Below are positions 50,164 to 57,720 of a DNA stretch of 64,000 nucleotides, piece after piece. The notes beneath the pieces were generated by a model that worked only from the letters and a program-made list of their open reading frames with translations, was not told the DNA's origin and did no database searches. The DNA lies in NCBI RefSeq assembly GCF_002270415.1, contig NZ_NNRI01000008.1, positions 248,001-312,000 on the forward strand, in the 5' to 3' direction. Each line of letters starts with the position of its first letter. Position 1 is the first letter of the stretch. Made by a program: the position numbers and the translations under genes. Source of the stretch: Mesorhizobium sophorae (lineage in GTDB: Bacteria; Pseudomonadota; Alphaproteobacteria; Rhizobiales; Rhizobiaceae).

Positions 50164-50433
50164 TCAGCGCCAGCCGATCTTCGACAATGCTTCATGCATG
50201 GCCGGGTTTGGGCGTACCTTACCTTCCCGCATCCAAACATTGACTGCTTCAGGATTGGCTCTGCGTTGAATGTCAGCAGGCAAGTTCACCAGCACCATCA
50301 ACGCCGCTTCCTGCGGAGTGCATCCCGATTGCTTTCCAAGGGTTTGTCCAAGCTCTCGATAGTCGGCAGGAACTAGTGTCGGGTTAATACCTAAGGCTGC
50401 GAAGGCGGCGTTGAAACGAATGACAAAGAACAT
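50164..50433 (-). CDS. Unknown small protein in the element
   Basis: An 89-residue protein, MFFVIRFNAAFAALGINPTL, then TPQEAALMVLVNLPADIQRR and MHEALSKIGWR. It converges on the integrase gene. No family recognised. Its promoter would lie near the XRE operator, so the two divergent genes may share control. Confidence 0.5.
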   Translation of the reverse strand: MFFVIRFNAAFAALGINPTLVPADYRELGQTLGKQSGCTPQEAALMVLVNLPADIQRRANPEAVNVWMREGKVRPNPAMHEALSKIGWR

Positions 50434-50467
50434 GTGGCTTCCCCCTATGCCGCGTTAATGCTCGTCT

Positions 50468-50488
50468 TATATGACGTGGTTTCATATA
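50468..50488. promoter_or_regulatory. Inverted repeat before the XRE gene, candidate operator
   Basis: TATATGA (50468-50474) and TCATATA (50482-50488) with a seven-base spacer, ending 23 bases before the XRE start and between two divergent genes. The spacing and A/T-rich arms resemble operators of small XRE or controller proteins. Confidence 0.5.
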
Positions 50489-50511
50489 GTGCCAGATGTT
50501 GCTCTGACTAA

Positions 50512-50772
50512 ATGGATGTCAGGGAACGGGTCGGCTGGAATGTCCGGCGTTTGCGGGTAGAAAAGGGCATGTCGCAGGACCACCTCGCGTATGCCGCTGA
50601 GATCGAGCGCGCGTACGTCGGATATCTGGAGCGCGGCAAGCGAAATGCGACGATCACCACGCTCGAAAAGGTGGCGAAGGTCCTCGGGCATGATGTCTCT
50701 GAGTTGTTCGCCATTCCTCCGAAGGACGCCGAACCGATTGCCCCGCTGAACCCGGGAAGACGGAAGGGCTGA
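50512..50772 (+). CDS. XRE-family regulator, controller (C)-protein-like
   Basis: An 86-residue one-domain HTH protein. Helix-turn-helix core: RRLRVEKGMSQDHLAYAAEI then YVGYLERGKRNATITTLEKV and LGHDVSELF. Size and sequence pattern resemble controller proteins of restriction-modification systems as well as phage repressors. A dyad lies directly upstream. The next gene, 158 bases downstream on the same strand, encodes a nuclease-like protein. Confidence 0.85.
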   Translation: MDVRERVGWNVRRLRVEKGMSQDHLAYAAEIERAYVGYLERGKRNATITTLEKVAKVLGHDVSELFAIPPKDAEPIAPLNPGRRKG

Positions 50773-50930
50773 CGGCTAGCGCCTCCCCCAACGTGGTCGA
50801 CTGCTTAAAAGAATGTGCGGAGTAACGCCAGCTCGCGTCTAGATTGGCCCGCGAATAATTAGTGTGGATACTTTCGAGACTAGTTCTACGACTGGGCGTG
50901 ACGGACTACTCTGCCGATCTCACGGAAGGA

Positions 50931-52043
50931 ATGAGTGGCCAGATGCAGCCTGACTTCGATAGTATGAATGAAACCGACGTCCGCGAGATCATCGTTCGTC
51001 CTTTACTGGAACGGCTTGGCTACGCGCACGGAACTGCCGCGAACATCAGAACCGAAGTCCCGTTGCGCTACGAACGGGCGTTCCTCGGACGTAAAAAGCC
51101 AACCAAGGACCCTGCCTTGGCAGGACGAGCTGATTACATTTGTGAGGTGGTATCCTTTGGTAGGTGGTGCGTTGAAGTCAAAGCTCCGGGGGAGTCGTTG
51201 ACGCAAGACGACGTCGAACAGGCCCATACCTACAGTGCGCACCCAGAAATTTCTGCTTCCTATTTTTTGCTTACGAATGGTCGAGAGTTCAAATTGTTTG
51301 CCACTGGAAGTCTAGGCGTCCCTGTGCTCCGCTGGGAATATGAACAGACTGACCGAGTATTTATGAACCTGATCAACATTGTCGGACCGGAAGCGATCAA
51401 GAAGCTGAGGAAGCTTCTGACGCCTGACGTTGGAAAGCCTCTCGGGTTAGGCCTTCCACCTCAACTCGAACTTATTGGAGGAGAGGTTCACTACGGAGAG
51501 CACCAATCCAACCATCCACTGATAAATGGTCAAGCCATGAAGGGGGCGATAGCTCCCGTAACAGGGAAATACGTCGAACGCAGATTGGACGGGCTTCTTC
51601 ACGCTGTTGTCTCGGTTCGCAGCCCATTGCAAGGGCTGTCGGAATTGAACAGGCTTGTAGGACTCAACGATTTCGAATTCTACTCGATAGACGAATACGT
51701 CTCTACCGATATCAATTGGCCGACTGTCTTCCAAAATTTCATCAAAGGCCGGCTTGAACCGGGTACGCAGGCGCAGCTTTTACCTGGACTGGCCCCTATC
51801 GTGATACCGTTTGGATTTGACTTTACGGTATTCACCGAGGCAATCGGTTTTGCAAAGGACGATCTTTTCCAGGGTGTTTTTCACCTTGAGTATAATTACA
51901 GCTTTATCGAGGGAGGGAGGCCAAACGCGTTCGACCCACTGCAGGCGCAAATCGCGGCAGCCATCGCTCTGTCTCCTACAGCCCAGGTCAAAGGAGAGGG
52001 CACCTATTCTATCAGAACGAAGCCGTTGATTTCGCCCGGATGA
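50931..52043 (+). CDS. HsdR N-terminal-domain (PD-(D/E)XK) protein, restriction-like
   Basis: About 370 residues. The N-terminal third matches the HSDR_N nuclease domain: ETDVREIIVRPLLERLGY, then GRADYICEV and WCVEVKAPGESLTQ (Asp...Glu-x-Lys core), and SYFLLTNGREFKLFATG. The C-terminal two thirds are not recognised and contain no helicase motifs, so this is not a full type I R subunit. The start is uncertain (GTG 50862, ATG 50931 or ATG 50943). It lies behind the controller-like XRE gene, and no methyltransferase is present in the element. Confidence 0.7.
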   Translation: MSGQMQPDFDSMNETDVREIIVRPLLERLGYAHGTAANIRTEVPLRYERAFLGRKKPTKDPALAGRADYICEVVSFGRWCVEVKAPGESLTQDDVEQAHTYSAHPEISASYFLLTNGREFKLFATGSLGVPVLRWEYEQTDRVFMNLINIVGPEAIKKLRKLLTPDVGKPLGLGLPPQLELIGGEVHYGEHQSNHPLINGQAMKGAIAPVTGKYVERRLDGLLHAVVSVRSPLQGLSELNRLVGLNDFEFYSIDEYVSTDINWPTVFQNFIKGRLEPGTQAQLLPGLAPIVIPFGFDFTVFTEAIGFAKDDLFQGVFHLEYNYSFIEGGRPNAFDPLQAQIAAAIALSPTAQVKGEGTYSIRTKPLISPG

Positions 52044-52622
52044 CAGTCGGCGAAAAGCGAACGTCCAGGCCAGATAGGCTTCGAAAAATCGCACAAAATT
52101 TGCGAGGGACCTGGTAGGGGGCGGAGCCGGGGGGCGGCATCAGCGAAAGCCCTCAGCGTGGTTTGAGAAGAGAGGGGGGTGGGGCTCCGCTTCGCGACGC
52201 TTAAGTGAGTGGAAGAGCCATACGCATTCATTCGCCCGCATTTGCCCCACAACGCGCGGCGGCATTGGCCCGGTCCAATCGGGTGCGGGATGGCGTGAAC
52301 GCGCGCCACGGCCCGCCCATTGCCACGGGCGTATGCGGTCGCCCGATCCGGCATCCACCACGGTCCGCCCCGCCCCGATGGGCCATATCCCAGGCCTCCG
52401 ATCCGATCCGCACCCCGCGCCATGCGCGTTCAAAAAACCCCTACAAAATGCCCACGCCGCGAGCCCGGATTTCCGGGCATTTCAGCCTCCCAATTTTGCG
52501 TTCAAAAACCATTTGTTTTTCGCACATTGGCGCTTGACTGTCGTGAATAGCAGAGCGAAATTTTTCGAGTAAGTTCAGTTACTTAACGCGGGTCAGCCCC
52601 GCCAATCAAAGGAGATACATCT
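52044..52622. other. 580-base non-coding stretch with hairpin and short repeats
   Basis: No convincing gene. It holds a perfect hairpin GCCCGGA-TT-TCCGGGC (52463-52478), two copies of GCGTTCAAAAA (52426 and 52498), and the dyad AGTAA-GTTCAG-TTACT (52568-52583), 40 bases before the next gene. A TTGACT box precedes that gene. It could contain a terminator, a promoter/operator and possibly a small RNA or origin. Confidence 0.4.
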
Positions 52623-53108
52623 ATGCAAGTCACGCGCACATTTTCGCATCGCGAGTTTGGCCATCTGGGCGAGGCAACATTGGCCGTTGAAAAGGGCAAA
52701 TGGACACTCGACGGCCAAGCCCTTCCCGACGCCTCGGTAGAGTACCTCATGGGCTTCGCCCTTCAGTCCCTGCAAGACGCATACGCGGGCGCGAAGAGCA
52801 AGGAAGCGGCTAGCACTGCTTTCGACACCAAGCGCAAACGGCTGATTGAGGGCGTGATCGGTCGCCCGGCTGGCCAAACGGAGGAGCCGCACGTTCGGTT
52901 TATACGCCAGATGGTCCGCAACGCGCTCAGCCCCGACAACAAGGCCCGCTACGAGTCCACCGACGCGAAGGAGCGGAACAAGTTCCTCATGGGACTATTC
53001 ACGGGCCTTCCCAATGCGAAGCGTGACCGCCTCGACGCACAGGCGCGGACTGCCCACGAGGCATCGCTTGCCGCAAAGGCCGCGACCGAGTTTGAACTAA
53101 CCATCTAA
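52623..53108 (+). CDS. Unknown element protein
   Basis: A 161-residue soluble protein: FSHREFGHLGEATLAVEKGK, WTLDGQALPDASVEYLMGFA, and a helical C-terminal half rich in Lys/Ala. AAAGGAGAT before the ATG is a strong ribosome site, so high expression is likely. The serine recombinase gene follows 90 bases later. I do not recognise the family. Confidence 0.65.
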   Translation: MQVTRTFSHREFGHLGEATLAVEKGKWTLDGQALPDASVEYLMGFALQSLQDAYAGAKSKEAASTAFDTKRKRLIEGVIGRPAGQTEEPHVRFIRQMVRNALSPDNKARYESTDAKERNKFLMGLFTGLPNAKRDRLDAQARTAHEASLAAKAATEFELTI

Positions 53109-53197
53109 CGGCACATCGCCAAAGTTCTGCTAGGCGGCTCGCGAAAGCGAGCCGTCTAGTTGAACGCTAGGCCCACATCATCGAAAGGGCGAACGCC

Positions 53198-53773
53198 ATG
53201 CGCGCCGCACTCTACCTTCGCGTATCCACCGACCAGCAAACCACCGACCGCCAAGAACGCGAACTGCGACAGGTCGCGGATCGCACGGGGTGGGAGATTG
53301 TCCAGGTCTACCGCGACCACGGCGTTAGCGGCGCAAGCGCCAAGCGCCCCGCCTTCGACGCCCTTTGCAAAGACGCGGCCCGCCGCCGCTTCGACGTTGT
53401 TATGGCGTGGAGTGTTGACCGGCTGGGCCGTTCGCTTCAGGGCCTCGTCTCCTTCCTCTCCGATCTTCACGCCCTCCGCGTTGACCTATTCCTCCACCAG
53501 CAGGGCATCGACACGACCACCCCGGCGGGCAAGGCCATGTTTCAGATGATGGGGGTGTTCGCTGAGTTCGAACGCGCGATGATCAGCGAGCGCGTCAAAT
53601 CGGGGCTCGCGCAAGCGCAGGCGAAGGGTAAGAAGCTGGGCCGCCCCCGCGTCTCCAAGGCAACGGAGGAGGCGATCGCCCGCGACCACGGCAGCGTCCG
53701 CGCCCTCGCGGCTAAGCATCGTGTGAGCGTCGGCACTGTCCAGAGGATCAAGCACCAAGCCGGGGATGGCTGA
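53198..53773 (+). CDS. Serine recombinase (resolvase/invertase family)
   Basis: A 191-residue small serine recombinase. The nucleophile Ser 10 is in ALYLRVSTDQQT. Further signatures are DHGVSGASAKRPAFDAL, WSVDRLGRSLQGLV, GIDTTTPAGKAMF and FERAMISERVKSGLAQA. The C-terminal HTH is AKHRVSVGTVQRIK. It could resolve multimers or invert a segment of the element; it is a second recombinase besides the tyrosine integrase. No obvious res site was identified. Confidence 0.92.
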   Translation: MRAALYLRVSTDQQTTDRQERELRQVADRTGWEIVQVYRDHGVSGASAKRPAFDALCKDAARRRFDVVMAWSVDRLGRSLQGLVSFLSDLHALRVDLFLHQQGIDTTTPAGKAMFQMMGVFAEFERAMISERVKSGLAQAQAKGKKLGRPRVSKATEEAIARDHGSVRALAAKHRVSVGTVQRIKHQAGDG

Positions 53774-53835
53774 AGGCGAGCGGCTGACGGGAGATGCTAT
53801 CGCCGCAAAGGTAGGGAAAAGCTCGTAACCTCAGT

Positions 53836-54828
53836 TTAGCGGTCAGGTTCGCCGTCTCGGATCGGATCAAAGGCTCTCTCTGGGAACGGCCCCGCATAAA
53901 GCGCTAGGCCGGTCATTTGTCGTCGGCCCGGTATCAATTTGAGGACCTTCGCGACTATTTCCAGCATTGCTTCATACGCTGCCAGAGCCTCGTCTCGCGA
54001 AGTTGCGATTTCGCCGTATCGTGCCTCATGGGAACAACTTGCATCGTCAACCATCTTGGCGGGCAGGTTGCAGCCCACCAACTTTGGGGACAATATGATG
54101 AGCTTATCAAGAGAATGCCCTCGCTTTGGGTAGGTTATTGTTTGCCACTGTAAGAAAGCCTTTAGGCACTTCTCTGCGGCTTGCTCAAAGCACCAGCGTG
54201 CATGCCCGTATGAAATCCCATCCAGAAGAGCTTTGACGCCGGCATCCAAATCTACGGAAGCCTCGGCCACCAATGGAGTCTGGTGATGGGTGAACATTTC
54301 GCCGCATGCGAGCATCGCTCTCGCGAACTGGACAGATATGCGGTCGTATTGTTGAACCGGGATGCTGTCGGCGTAGACCTGAGTTAACGCGTCCACCTCC
54401 TGCAGGACGTTGCTCTTTGGGGGACTGTCCTTCCCGACCCTTCGATATTTAAAGCCCAGCCGCGCAGGGTTGATCTCGAAGTGCATTTGTCCCCAAATCC
54501 GCATTATGCGCAGGAGAAACAGATCGCCGTCGATATCTATGATCCCGCTCGAGGGCGAATAGACGATATTCATCTTGCGGCCGTAACGAGCATCAAACCA
54601 ATCGAATATGTGAGCCGTGAGAGCGTTGTAGGACAGGTCGGTTGCGTCGGGCTTTTCAATTGGAGACGGGAACCGAAGTTCGAGGCTGTACCGCTGGGAG
54701 AAACGTCGGAAGCCTTCAAAGCCTCGACCTTGAAGTTTGAACCTTTCAGCACGCAAGTCTCTGTCGATTGACGCTAACTCAGCGTGCAGGGCTTCAAGGG
54801 TCTTGGGCAGGCTGTTGGCCAAAGTCAT
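53836..54828 (-). CDS. HEPN-domain protein partnered with a KAP NTPase
   Basis: A 330-residue protein. The C-terminal part, about 205-298, matches the HEPN helical bundle: YGHARWCFEQAAEKCLKAFL, RGHSLDKLIIL, then HEARYGE and EALAAYEAMLEIVAKVL. The N-terminal 200 residues are unrecognised, begin with a charged helix and continue as mixed alpha/beta. The canonical RNase motif Rx4-6H is not clear in the HEPN part. It lies 35 bases after the KAP NTPase gene on the same strand, so they form an operon. HEPN proteins are common in toxin and anti-phage systems. Confidence 0.7.
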   Translation of the reverse strand: MTLANSLPKTLEALHAELASIDRDLRAERFKLQGRGFEGFRRFSQRYSLELRFPSPIEKPDATDLSYNALTAHIFDWFDARYGRKMNIVYSPSSGIIDIDGDLFLLRIMRIWGQMHFEINPARLGFKYRRVGKDSPPKSNVLQEVDALTQVYADSIPVQQYDRISVQFARAMLACGEMFTHHQTPLVAEASVDLDAGVKALLDGISYGHARWCFEQAAEKCLKAFLQWQTITYPKRGHSLDKLIILSPKLVGCNLPAKMVDDASCSHEARYGEIATSRDEALAAYEAMLEIVAKVLKLIPGRRQMTGLALYAGPFPERAFDPIRDGEPDR

Positions 54829-54863
54829 CCTCCCTTGTGCAACACGTTTTCGCCGCCAGCCCT

Positions 54864-56255
54864 CTAAGTGGAAAGCCGGCCAGCCTTTCTTATCATGATG
54901 TTTAGCTGGCGAAGCATTGAAGGTACAGGCTCAGGTGAGTGTGTACTGTTGTAAATTATATCAAATTCCATGCTCCTATAACGCTCGGCGTATTGTCCGA
55001 CTCTGGAGGAGTCATCTATTCGTCCAGAGATGCCGCTGTGAAGTATCCTGTGAGATAGCGATACAAAATCTCCTATTGACGCCGTCTCTTTTACGCCAAT
55101 ATTAGTTCCGTAGCGATCAATCTGATCAAACACCATTATTGGCCGATCCGAGAAATATTCGGTATATCCAACTGGCGTGGGAAGATCCCGATCCGTGGTG
55201 GCATGATCGAAAATGGCCATGCGTCTTTGTTGATAGGCTGCCACTACGGGAAATGCGAACAGGATTGGAAACGGCACGTTTTTATTGGCGAGGTCGATGA
55301 GACTCCAGAGAATTCCCAGGCATTGATCAACGTCGCGGAGAGATAGGCCCAACCCTGTCGCCATTGCCGCAATCGCCTCAGGGTTCGTCTTGCCTCTGAA
55401 CTCCAGAATTCGAGTGTCATCGAAGCCCAAAGAGGTCCACCGAGCCGCCACGAATTCGTTGAGACTTGGAACGTCAAAGGTATATGTGCGATCAAAAAAT
55501 CTAAGAAGGTAGCGTTCAGCGTCGAAACCCTGCCCATAAACAGCTTTTATTGTTTCAGCCAGTTGATCTGAATGTGTGGCGGCTATGAATATGACATTAG
55601 GAACATCGAAGAGATGCTTAATTCGCTCCAGCAAGGCCACTGCGTAGGTTGGCCGGCAACGGTCCAATTCGTCCACAATAACAAACAGCGGCTTTTCCTC
55701 AGCTACCTCTTTCGAAAGCTCAGACCGAAATTTGTCGATTGCCTCTTGGCTCTCCTCGAATAGGCGGAGGGCGCGGTCCGCGTATTCGTTTGCTGACTCC
55801 AACGCTGCATCCGAAACAGATTTCAGCACTTCCTCGGTTATTTCGTTTACGGCCGCTTGGCCGATGACGAACGCAGCACCTCGGCTGACAAGACCTTTCC
55901 CCGCACGGATGGCAATTTTTCCCGCGTTGTTCTTGAGTATCTCTTTGAATTTCTCCTTCCTACTTGTCTTGCCCAAAGCCTTTAGAACTGACGACATAAC
56001 CGCGAAGATCGGATCTTCGGCATGATCGTCACGCCAAGCATTGACCAAGGCCACTCTGTTTCCGGTACCCTCAAGCTGTGCGGCAATTCGATTGACGAAG
56101 AAGGTCTTGCCCGCGCCCCATGGCGCGCTCACGTTGATCGACGTTCCGCGTTCGCCTTGGGCTACGGCTACGGCATTTCGGTGCAGCAGATAGTTGATCA
56201 GGAAGTCAGCGTCTTCTTTGCGATTTAGAAAGTCACCGTCCCATACGTTCGTCAC
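54864..56255 (-). CDS. KAP-family P-loop NTPase
   Basis: A 463-residue STAND-like P-loop NTPase. It has Walker A APWGAGKT at 44-51, a helical insertion about 95-185 with a hydrophobic patch, Walker B PLFVIVDELDRCRP at 189-202, then VIFIAATHSDQLAETI, and a C-terminal helical region. KAP NTPases occur in bacterial plasmids, phages and defence islands, often membrane-associated. Here no clear pair of transmembrane helices is seen. First gene of the KAP-HEPN operon. An NTP-dependent sensor with a HEPN effector is the natural model (inference). Confidence 0.85.
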   Translation of the reverse strand: MTNVWDGDFLNRKEDADFLINYLLHRNAVAVAQGERGTSINVSAPWGAGKTFFVNRIAAQLEGTGNRVALVNAWRDDHAEDPIFAVMSSVLKALGKTSRKEKFKEILKNNAGKIAIRAGKGLVSRGAAFVIGQAAVNEITEEVLKSVSDAALESANEYADRALRLFEESQEAIDKFRSELSKEVAEEKPLFVIVDELDRCRPTYAVALLERIKHLFDVPNVIFIAATHSDQLAETIKAVYGQGFDAERYLLRFFDRTYTFDVPSLNEFVAARWTSLGFDDTRILEFRGKTNPEAIAAMATGLGLSLRDVDQCLGILWSLIDLANKNVPFPILFAFPVVAAYQQRRMAIFDHATTDRDLPTPVGYTEYFSDRPIMVFDQIDRYGTNIGVKETASIGDFVSLSHRILHSGISGRIDDSSRVGQYAERYRSMEFDIIYNSTHSPEPVPSMLRQLNIMIRKAGRLST

Positions 56256-56415
56256 TGGTCCCCCTTCCGTTTGAACGCTAGCGGTTGACTGCTAATAGGT
56301 CATTCGGGCGCGCCCGGCCGTCGCTACGTCGCTCATTTGCAGCAGTGAACGAAATGGGAACAAAAGAGTCAAGAGACCCTTGACTGGTGAGGAATAGTTT
56401 CCTCCATTTCATGGA

Positions 56416-56736
56416 ATGCCCGAGCAACCAGAAAAGTGGCCGAAGGGCGTCCTGTGGACGCTGATGCATGCCCACAACGCCGGGCAGATTGCGCGCATCC
56501 GATGCGGGCACTGCAACATCAAGCGGTTCTACAAGCCGCTCGAATTGCGGGAGGTTATCGGCAACGTCACGATTGATCAGGTTCGCGCGAAAGTTCGGTG
56601 CCAAAAATGCAAAAAGAAGGAATACATGGACGCCGAGCTTTTCCACCCGGTCGGGCAGGAACTGGAGACTATCCGATTTCGGCGGCTGGTCGAGATCCGA
56701 TGGGAGAGGCGAGTGGTGTGGCAGGATGAGCAGTAG
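56416..56736 (+). CDS. Zinc-ribbon-type small protein
   Basis: A 106-residue protein with two CxxC knuckles: IRCGHCNIKRFYKPLELREV and VRCQKCKKKEYMDAELF. The arrangement suggests one zinc site and possible nucleic-acid or protein binding. It diverges from the KAP gene, so the 160-base gap holds both promoters. Function unknown; similar small zinc ribbons occur in rhizobial prophages as far as I recall. Confidence 0.65.
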   Translation: MPEQPEKWPKGVLWTLMHAHNAGQIARIRCGHCNIKRFYKPLELREVIGNVTIDQVRAKVRCQKCKKKEYMDAELFHPVGQELETIRFRRLVEIRWERRVVWQDEQ

Positions 56737-56739
56737 TAT

Positions 56740-57021
56740 TTAGAACAAGTGCCCCAATTTGTTCAGCGTCCGTTTTAGCCAGCCGTGTTCCCAGCCATAC
56801 ATCGCTACATAATTGGTTACTTCAGTGCCGGCCTCTCCGGGTTGTGCTACTCTAAAGCCTTGATAGTTCATGCAGCGTTCCAGCGCCGTTGCCTCAGCGT
56901 CGATTGACTTGCAGCTAGTCATTGCCTGGACAATTTGTTGCTCGTTGTTCGGCGCTAGTGCGCCCAAGAAGATAATTATCAGAAAAGCGGCGCCTGTTAG
57001 TTCTCCTGAACGATCGGCCAT
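56740..57021 (-). CDS. Small membrane-anchored or exported protein
   Basis: A 93-residue protein with a hydrophobic N-terminal helix (GAAFLIIIFLGALAP) and a soluble part with two cysteines (TSCKSIDAEATALERCMNYQ). It converges on the zinc-ribbon gene, three bases apart. Unknown family. Confidence 0.5.
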   Translation of the reverse strand: MADRSGELTGAAFLIIIFLGALAPNNEQQIVQAMTSCKSIDAEATALERCMNYQGFRVAQPGEAGTEVTNYVAMYGWEHGWLKRTLNKLGHLF

Positions 57022-57060
57022 CGTTGCTCATCTCCCCCCAATAGCTGGCGTAACTTTTTC

Positions 57061-57525
57061 CTAGTTCGATGAAAAGGCAAGCCTTGCCCCTTCCAGCCGC
57101 GCCCCCAATTCATCTACCTCAACCACCGCGCCACCTATCGGCGCAAGCCCTTCATCCCAACCCTTCGGAGCAGGCCAGTTTCGCTCCCGGAACAACTCCA
57201 ACCGTTGCCGCGCCTTCGCAAGCCGCACCGAAAGCGCTTCCTGGACCCGCGAGTCCACCGCCTTTGCCGTCCCCGGCGACACTCGCCGCGCCTCGACCTT
57301 GCGAATGAGTTCAAGGGCCTTCAACTGCAAGCCGACATCCGAGTTCGAGTCTTCGGCCACGCCCATGAGGAACTGGTAGGTGAGGTCGAACACCCAAGGG
57401 ACGGCCTCATATTCGATGATCGCGCGCGCGGCAGCGACAGATTGCGCAACCGGCACATCCGGTGAGGTCATGATGTCCAGCAGCTTTCGCAGCGCCGGGC
57501 TGATTTCGATTTCGGGGGCAGTCAT
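57061..57525 (-). CDS. Unknown element protein
   Basis: A 154-residue, mainly helical soluble protein: ISPALRKLLDIMTSPDVPVA, AARAIIEYEAVPWVFDLTYQ, then a long charged helix RVQEALSVRLAKARQRLELF. It is the last gene in line after the VapE-type gene, from which it is separated by the repeat cluster. It could be a replication or packaging accessory protein; I have no direct evidence. Confidence 0.55.
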   Translation of the reverse strand: MTAPEIEISPALRKLLDIMTSPDVPVAQSVAAARAIIEYEAVPWVFDLTYQFLMGVAEDSNSDVGLQLKALELIRKVEARRVSPGTAKAVDSRVQEALSVRLAKARQRLELFRERNWPAPKGWDEGLAPIGGAVVEVDELGARLEGARLAFSSN

Positions 57526-57604
57526 TTCTTCCTCGTTTTGGGCGACCTAAGCGGTAGATGCGGTATCGGGGGGGTAGCGGCTTAAATGGTTGTTTTTGAA
57601 TGAC

Positions 57605-57717
57605 TTCTACCGGTTCTACCGGATCTACCGGTCCATTTACCATTGGTTGGGTTGTGATATATCACGCCGGGAAGTCTATAGGCGCTACCGGTAGCGACCG
57701 GTTACACCGGTAGCGCC
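57605..57717. repeat. Iteron-like cluster and palindromes, candidate replication origin
   Basis: Three contiguous 9-base repeats (TTCTACCGG, TTCTACCGG, ATCTACCGG; 57605-57631), a perfect palindrome GTGATATATCAC (57654-57665), and a large dyad with 12-bp arms GGCGCTACCGGT (57681-57692) and ACCGGTAGCGCC (57706-57717) around another ACCGGT (57697-57702). The CTACCGG core links all parts. It begins directly after the stop of the VapE-type replication gene, the place expected for its origin. Confidence 0.6.
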
Positions 57718-57720
57718 ATA

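Noticed and set aside
52205..52537. Overlapping frames of 60-110 codons in the 52-kb gap
   Set aside because: Several frames on both strands are equally open because of GC bias; none has a ribosome site or conserved-looking sequence.
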